From Ruminococcus sp. (lineage in GTDB: Bacteria; Bacillota; Clostridia; Oscillospirales; Ruminococcaceae), in assembly GCA_017450925.1 (NCBI GenBank), contig JAFSSS010000066.1:1-37781 (forward strand): DNA of 37,781 bases, read 5' to 3'. The first letter of the stretch is position 1, and every line of letters starts with the position of its first letter. A program made the position numbers and the translations under genes. Shown here one piece after another: positions 33,971 to 37,781 of this stretch. A model generated the notes under the pieces. The model made no database searches. It was not told where the DNA came from and saw only the letters and a program-made list of their open reading frames with translations.

Positions 33971-36099
33971 GATCTTGCCTCCCATGTATTATCGTTCATA
34001 TATGTTGTTCTGCTCCCGCGGAGATATCTCTTCGGCTTGATGCCCATTGTAGTGGCGCAGATGATCTTGTCAAGCGCCATAAGGAAGGAGGGCAGCGCGA
34101 AGATGACCGTGAACATTGAGATTATCGCGCCCCGTGCCAGAAGTATGCACAGCTCCGAGATAAGTCCTATCTCCGAATAGAGGCCTACGCCGAAGGTGGC
34201 GGCGAAAAAGCCGAGAGCCGATACCATTACCGACTTGATAGATGCCGCCAGCGCCGTTGTCACTGCCTGATGCTTTTCTGCACCGAGGCTCCGCTCCAGC
34301 TTGTAGCGGGTGGTCATCAGTATCGCGTAATCCACCGTTGCGCCCAGCTGTATGGTGCCGATAACGATAGATGCTATGAACGCCACCTTTGAGCCGGTGT
34401 AGGTGGGTATCGCCATATTCACGAAGATAGCGAACTCGATGACCGATACCAGTATGACCGGCAGCGAGATGCTCTTCAGCACGAACAGGATTATTATGAA
34501 TATCGCACCGATCGACATGAAATTGACCACCTTAAAGTCACGGTTGGTGATGTCGATCAGATCCTTGGTGGCAGGCGCCTCGCCTATCAGCATAGCCTTG
34601 TCGCTGTACTTGGCGATGATGTCCTGTATCTCTTCACACTGCTCGTTCACCGCATCCGAGGCCACCTCGTATTCCGAGCCTACCATGATAAGCTTCCAGT
34701 CCTCGCTTTCCAGCAGGTCGGTTATCTTGTCGGGGATAACATCTACAGGTATCTTTGAGCCTATCAGCGAATCCAGACCCATTACCATTTTGACTCCGTC
34801 CACCGCCTCGACCTTTTCACACATCTGCCGTGTTTCCTTCGGCGAGAGGTCTGTGGGCACCAGCAGCATATGGGTCGAGTTCATGCCGTACTCCTCTGCC
34901 AGCTTGGTGTTGGCTACCACGCTGGCGAGATCCTTGGGCATGGTGGCGTCCAGCTTGTAGTAAAGCTTGTTGTTGAAGTTGCCGTATATCGCCGGCGAAA
35001 GCAGGATGAAGAACACGGTAACGAAAACCCCCGCGTGCTTGGTTATGAACCTTGCAGCGCCGTCCATTGAGGGAAGTATATCTCTGTGACGGGTCTTGGT
35101 GATCGCTCTGTCGAAGAAGAGTATCATCGAGGGCAGCACTGTGATGCAGCAGATAACTCCGAACACAACGCCCTTTGCCATTACGATGCCGATGTCAAGT
35201 CCCAGCTTGTAGCTCATGAAGCACATTGCAAGGAAGCCCGCCACCGTAGTGATCGAGCTGCCGACCACCGAAACTATCGTTCCGGCTATTGCCTGCCCCA
35301 TTGCCTTTTCGTTGTCGCCGGGGAACTTCTCCTTGTTTTCTTGATAGCTGTGATAGAGGAAAATGGAGTAGTCCATGGTAACGCCCAGCTGCAGCACCGC
35401 CGCCAGCGCCTTGGTAAGGAAGGATATCTCGCCGGCGATGAAATTCGTGCCCAAGTTATAGACTACCGCCATACCCACGCTTATCATGAAGAACACGGGG
35501 ATAAGGAAGGAGTCCATTGTTACCGCCAGCACCAGCGATACCAGCGCCACGGCGATTATGATATACATCAGCGTTTCGCTTTCGGCAAGTATCTTCATAT
35601 CGTCCGAAATAGCGCTCATGCCGCTGACAAAGCACTGCTCTCTTGATATCTCCCTGATCTCATCTACCGCAGCAAGGGTGCTGTCGGCAGCGGTGGTGTC
35701 CTTGAAGAATACGATCAGCAGTGTTGAGTTGCCGTTGTCGGCATTGAAGAAGTCGTAGAGCTTCTGGGGAAGGATCTCCTTCGGGAGGGTTATGTCTGCG
35801 ATAGTGTCGTACCACAGCACGCTTGCCACGCCCTCAACGGCCTCGATCTTCTTTTTGGTCTCGACCACCTGCTTATCCTTCATGCCGTCCAGCATCACCA
35901 TTGAGAAGCCGGCCTTGCCGAAATCCTCACTAAGGATATCCTGTCCCTTCATGGTCTCGATATCCTTGGGTAGGTATGAAAGGATATCGTAATTGGTTCG
36001 GGTGGATATATAGCCTATTGCACAGGGGATCAGCAGCAGCACGCTAAGTATAAGTATGATGACCCTGTGCCGGACTATGAAGTTTCCGAACTTCACCAT
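33967..36099 (-). CDS. MMPL/RND family transporter
   Basis: A 710-residue membrane protein with 12 predicted helices in two homologous halves, each with one helix followed by a large extracellular loop and then five helices. The conserved helix-4 aspartates of the two halves are D243 (MDYSIFLYHSY) and D590 (VDYAILMTTRYK). MMPL proteins export lipids, siderophores or drugs using the proton gradient. In many Bacillota the extracellular loops or a partner carry XXXLXXG heptads; here they are a separate protein encoded downstream with a 4-nt overlap. A divergent TetR gene and four palindromes upstream suggest repression lifted by a ligand, perhaps the exported compound. Confidence 0.92.
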   Translation of the reverse strand: MVKFGNFIVRHRVIILILSVLLLIPCAIGYISTRTNYDILSYLPKDIETMKGQDILSEDFGKAGFSMVMLDGMKDKQVVETKKKIEAVEGVASVLWYDTIADITLPKEILPQKLYDFFNADNGNSTLLIVFFKDTTAADSTLAAVDEIREISREQCFVSGMSAISDDMKILAESETLMYIIIAVALVSLVLAVTMDSFLIPVFFMISVGMAVVYNLGTNFIAGEISFLTKALAAVLQLGVTMDYSIFLYHSYQENKEKFPGDNEKAMGQAIAGTIVSVVGSSITTVAGFLAMCFMSYKLGLDIGIVMAKGVVFGVICCITVLPSMILFFDRAITKTRHRDILPSMDGAARFITKHAGVFVTVFFILLSPAIYGNFNNKLYYKLDATMPKDLASVVANTKLAEEYGMNSTHMLLVPTDLSPKETRQMCEKVEAVDGVKMVMGLDSLIGSKIPVDVIPDKITDLLESEDWKLIMVGSEYEVASDAVNEQCEEIQDIIAKYSDKAMLIGEAPATKDLIDITNRDFKVVNFMSIGAIFIIILFVLKSISLPVILVSVIEFAIFVNMAIPTYTGSKVAFIASIVIGTIQLGATVDYAILMTTRYKLERSLGAEKHQAVTTALAASIKSVMVSALGFFAATFGVGLYSEIGLISELCILLARGAIISMFTVIFALPSFLMALDKIICATTMGIKPKRYLRGSRTTYMNDNTWEARS

Positions 36100-36134
36100 T
36101 TATATATCAGTCCTTTCCTGCCGCCCGTCATTTC

Positions 36135-36147
36135 TGACCGGTGGTCA
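36135..36147. promoter_or_regulatory. TetR operator-like site 1
   Basis: TGACC-GGTG-GTCA, one of four TGACC-N4-GTCA palindromes in the tetR-MMPL gap. It lies just downstream of the predicted MMPL transcription start. Confidence 0.75.
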
Positions 36148-36167
36148 TTTTTATGCTTACATTATCT

Positions 36168-36195
36168 ATTATACTCAAAACTGACCGATAGTCAA
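36168..36195 (-). promoter_or_regulatory. Promoter of the MMPL-heptad protein operon
   Basis: On the minus strand TTGACT (36190-36195), a 16-nt spacer and TATAAT (36168-36173). Operator site 2 overlaps the -35 box and the spacer, as expected for direct repression. Confidence 0.75.
36182..36194. promoter_or_regulatory. TetR operator-like site 2
   Basis: TGACC-GATA-GTCA. It overlaps the -35 box of the MMPL promoter. Confidence 0.8.
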
Positions 36196-36213
36196 TAGTA
36201 AAAAACGAAAAAC

Positions 36214-36226
36214 TGACCGTCAGTCA
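36214..36226. promoter_or_regulatory. TetR operator-like site 3
   Basis: TGACC-GTCA-GTCA, flanked by C and G so that the full palindrome is 15 bp. It lies upstream of the MMPL -35 box. Confidence 0.75.
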
Positions 36227-36251
36227 GAAATTTTGTCAGCTTTCACAAAAC

Positions 36252-36264
36252 TGACCAACGGTCA
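36252..36264. promoter_or_regulatory. TetR operator-like site 4
   Basis: TGACC-AACG-GTCA, also a 15-bp palindrome with its flanking bases. A further half-site TTGGTCAGT (36274-36282) lies between it and the tetR promoter. Confidence 0.75.
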
Positions 36265-36290
36265 GTATTGCTATTGGTCAGTTTTGCGTA

Positions 36291-36320
36291 TTGACTATTT
36301 GGTGAAATATGGTATATAAT
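36291..36320 (+). promoter_or_regulatory. Promoter of the tetR gene
   Basis: TTGACT (36291-36296), an 18-nt spacer and TATAAT (36315-36320); an overlapping TATATA gives a 16-nt spacing. The -35 box is 26 bp from operator site 4. Confidence 0.65.
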
Positions 36321-36388
36321 AAAAAGGAAGAATAAGGCAGAGCCTGTCCCCTGCCGATGACGACACAGGGCGCATAAGCATAGAAAGG

Positions 36389-36997
36389 ATGAGCATCTTG
36401 ACCAAGGTCGATATGAAAAAGAAGAACAAGGAAAGCTCGCTGCTGAACACAGCCTTTGAATACTTCACCACCAAGGGCTTCAGCAAGACCTCTATCACCG
36501 ACATTGCCAGCAAGGCAGGTGTGGGCAAGGGCACCTTCTATCTTTACTTCAAGGACAAGTATGACATCCGCAACAGGCTGATCGCCCGCAAGAGCGCACA
36601 GGTGCTGACCATAGCCGCCTATGCGCTGGAGACTCACAGCGAGGAGATGTCCTTTGAGGACAAGTTCATTTTTCTGATAGACAACATCGTCAACCAGCTG
36701 AACGAGAACCAGTCCCTGCTGAATTTTATTTCCAAAAACCTTAGCTGGGGAGTTTTCATGGCAGCACTGACAGCCCCCGCTGAAAACGACATGGATTTCA
36801 GAGATGCCTATCTCAAGCTTATCTCCGAATCCGAACATCCCGTCCGCGACCCGGAGATGATGCTGTTTATGATCGTGGAGCTGGTATCTGCCACCTGCTA
36901 TTCCGCGATACTCTACAAGGAGCCCTGCAGCCTTGAGGATTTTAAGCCCGAACTCTACCGGGCTATCCGCGGTATGATCCGGCAGTTCTCTGCATGA
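36389..36997 (+). CDS. TetR family transcriptional regulator
   Basis: The protein has about 200 residues: an N-terminal helix-turn-helix of the TetR type (TTKGFSKTSITDIASKAGV then GKGTFYLYFKDK) and a helical ligand-binding domain of the AcrR-like length. It is divergent from the MMPL-heptad operon and most likely represses both, through the four palindromes in between. The start is uncertain. The first ATG (36389) touches AAAGG and has no spacing. A TTG at 36398 has AAAGGA 8 nt upstream and fits best. An ATG at 36413 has AAGG 5 nt upstream. The longest form is given. Confidence 0.9.
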   Translation: MSILTKVDMKKKNKESSLLNTAFEYFTTKGFSKTSITDIASKAGVGKGTFYLYFKDKYDIRNRLIARKSAQVLTIAAYALETHSEEMSFEDKFIFLIDNIVNQLNENQSLLNFISKNLSWGVFMAALTAPAENDMDFRDAYLKLISESEHPVRDPEMMLFMIVELVSATCYSAILYKEPCSLEDFKPELYRAIRGMIRQFSA

Positions 36998-37005
36998 CCG
37001 ACCGA

Positions 37006-37095
37006 CTGACAGCTGGCAGCTGATAATGAAAGGAGCCCCGGAGGGGAATCGCCGCCTTCCGACGGCACCTTGGTCATCAGCTGTCAACTGTTTTT
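37006..37095 (+). terminator. Branched hairpin element at the end of tetR
   Basis: Outer arms CAGCTGGCAGCTGAT (about 37010-37024) and ATCAGCTGTCAACTG (about 37076-37090) are near-complementary. They enclose two smaller hairpins (CCCC-GGA-GGGG and a GCCG...CGGC stem) and are followed by TTTTTG. It can act as the tetR terminator, but it is much larger than needed, so it may be a repeat family of its own. Confidence 0.5.
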
Positions 37096-37182
37096 GTTAT
37101 ATTTGTATTTGTTAAATGTAATAATTATTTGTACGTTTGGGGGTCTTTGTTTTAATTTTGTGCAAAAAGGGCGTTTTGTATG

Positions 37183-37211
37183 TTTATTTTTTTATATCAG
37201 TGTAGTATAAT
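37183..37211 (+). promoter_or_regulatory. Possible promoter of the acyl carrier protein gene
   Basis: A perfect TATAAT (37206-37211) lies in an AT-rich stretch. The -35 position 17 nt upstream reads TTTATT and is weak. Confidence 0.4.
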
Positions 37212-37275
37212 GATACAGTGATATAACAGGTTTTGAATGTCACACAGCAAAATATAGAAGGAGTATGGAAAGAAA

Positions 37276-37521
37276 ATGGCAAACACAGAACTCAAAGCAA
37301 AGCTTAAGGATTTTATCTGCTCGACCCTCGGAGTTGAGGCAGATGTACTGGAATACGACACCGAGCTTTTCGGTGACAGCACTATCGGTCTTGACTCGGT
37401 GGATTCGCTGGAGATAATCTCGTTTGTTGACGGCGAATACGGCGTTGACATGACCGGTGTAGGCAAGGAGCATTTTGTAAGCATCGACACTATCGCTGCA
37501 TACATTGAGGCCAACAAGTGA
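37276..37521 (+). CDS. Acyl carrier protein, stand-alone
   Basis: An 81-residue acidic four-helix protein. The phosphopantetheine attachment serine is S41 in GLDSVDSLEI, and the surrounding LFGDSTIGLDSV and FVDGEYGVDM patterns are those of carrier proteins. It differs from a typical housekeeping AcpP (D-S-L-D core) in having D-S-V-D, and no fatty acid synthesis gene is adjacent within the window. It is monocistronic, with a terminator directly after it. It could serve fatty acid synthesis or a dedicated acyl transfer pathway. AAGGAG lies 12 nt before the ATG, a longer spacing than in neighbouring genes. Confidence 0.88.
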   Translation: MANTELKAKLKDFICSTLGVEADVLEYDTELFGDSTIGLDSVDSLEIISFVDGEYGVDMTGVGKEHFVSIDTIAAYIEANK

Positions 37522-37538
37522 TCTGAAAGCATAACACA

Positions 37539-37572
37539 AGCCCTTCCTGTTTTCGGGAAAGGGCTTTGTTGA
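37539..37572 (+). terminator. Terminator of the acyl carrier protein gene
   Basis: AAGCCCTTCC / GGAAAGGGCTT with one bulge, followed by TTGTT. A repeat element begins a few bases after it. Confidence 0.8.
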
Positions 37573-37575
37573 TGT

Positions 37576-37781
37576 TTAGGCAACACCGCACGACCCCTGT
37601 GCATCAGTATGCGCAACCTCAACTGGCGTTGAGGCACAGATTTTCGTCAGATTGCCTAAATTCGACGCAGGCTTGCGAGCGAAGTGTGCTTCGCTTTGCG
37701 CAACGTCAAGGAGAATTTGGGTAATATGACGGAAAGCTGGCAAGCAGATGATGTGCAGAGGCGTTAGCCGCGGGTCGTGCG
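37576..37781 (+). repeat. Dispersed inverted-repeat element, copy C (cut by window end)
   Basis: Same orientation as the copy at 8436-8615 and longer. The extra sequence forms two perfect hairpins: CCTCAAC-TGGC-GTTGAGG (37617-37634) and AGCGAAG-TGTG-CTTCGCT (37678-37695). The second extends the apical stem of the element, with TTGCG/CGCAA below it. The rest is nearly identical to the other copies. About 11 bases of the right terminal repeat lie beyond the window. Confidence 0.92.

Noticed and set aside
37265-37420. An ATG 11 bases before the acyl carrier protein start, at a better distance from AAGGAG
   Set aside because: It is out of frame with the carrier protein and yields an unrelated short peptide; the carrier protein frame is clearly the conserved one.

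Overview
The window reads like a chromosomal segment of an anaerobic, fibre-degrading member of the Bacillota close to Ruminococcus. This placement is inference. It rests on a dockerin-bearing leucine-rich-repeat protein, a CBM-GH9 cellulase, a clostridial-type glgB-glgC-glgD-glgA operon, a SpoIIE-type phosphatase, strong AGGAGG-type ribosome binding sites and consensus sigma-A promoters. The DNA is dense with genes. I saw no rRNA, tRNA, CRISPR array, phage gene or transposase gene. Both window ends lie inside copies of one inverted-repeat element, so the window may be a complete contig cut at repeats.

Layout. 1-331: truncated repeat copy, terminator and promoter. 332-3876: two overlapping genes for a heterodimeric ABC exporter. 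4004-6733 (-): secreted, membrane-anchored CBM/GH9 glucanase. 6960-8435: guaB, followed directly by a complete repeat copy (8436-8615) and then a terminator. 8674-12981 (-): MoxR ATPase, DUF58 protein and membrane transglutaminase operon under a perfect consensus promoter. 13161-14933 (-): BspA-like LRR protein with a C-terminal dockerin. 15007-20933 (-): glycogen operon, transcribed glgB, glgC, glgD, glgA, with two LacI/CcpA-type operator-like palindromes upstream. 21140-23416 (-): spoIIE. 23577-24644 (-): ilvE. 24823-25572 (-): zinc-ribbon membrane protein. 25636-28139 (-): leucine operon leuC, Dabb gene, unknown gene, leuD. 28452-29423: lipoprotein SGNH esterase. 29525-30712 (-): membrane metallophosphoesterase. 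30773-36099 (-): MMPL/RND transporter and a giant XXXLXXG heptad-repeat protein, divergent from a TetR regulator (36389-36997). 37276-37521: a lone acyl carrier protein, its terminator and a third repeat copy.

How the genes work together. Polysaccharide handling is represented by the GH9 glucanase, the CE3-like esterase lipoprotein and the dockerin protein outside the cell, and by glycogen storage inside it. Branched-chain amino acid synthesis (leuC, leuD, ilvE) and purine synthesis (guaB) are housekeeping. The TetR-MMPL-heptad protein block looks like a self-contained regulated envelope system: four TGACC-N4-GTCA palindromes lie between the divergent genes and one overlaps the exporter promoter.

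The least explained items are: a 180-215 bp hairpin-forming repeat with perfect terminal inverted repeats; an 11-heptad (77-residue) super-period in the heptad protein; a terminator whose loop holds the -10 box, and whose 3' arm holds the ribosome binding site, of the next gene; and a lysine/alanine-rich tail on the glycogen branching enzyme.
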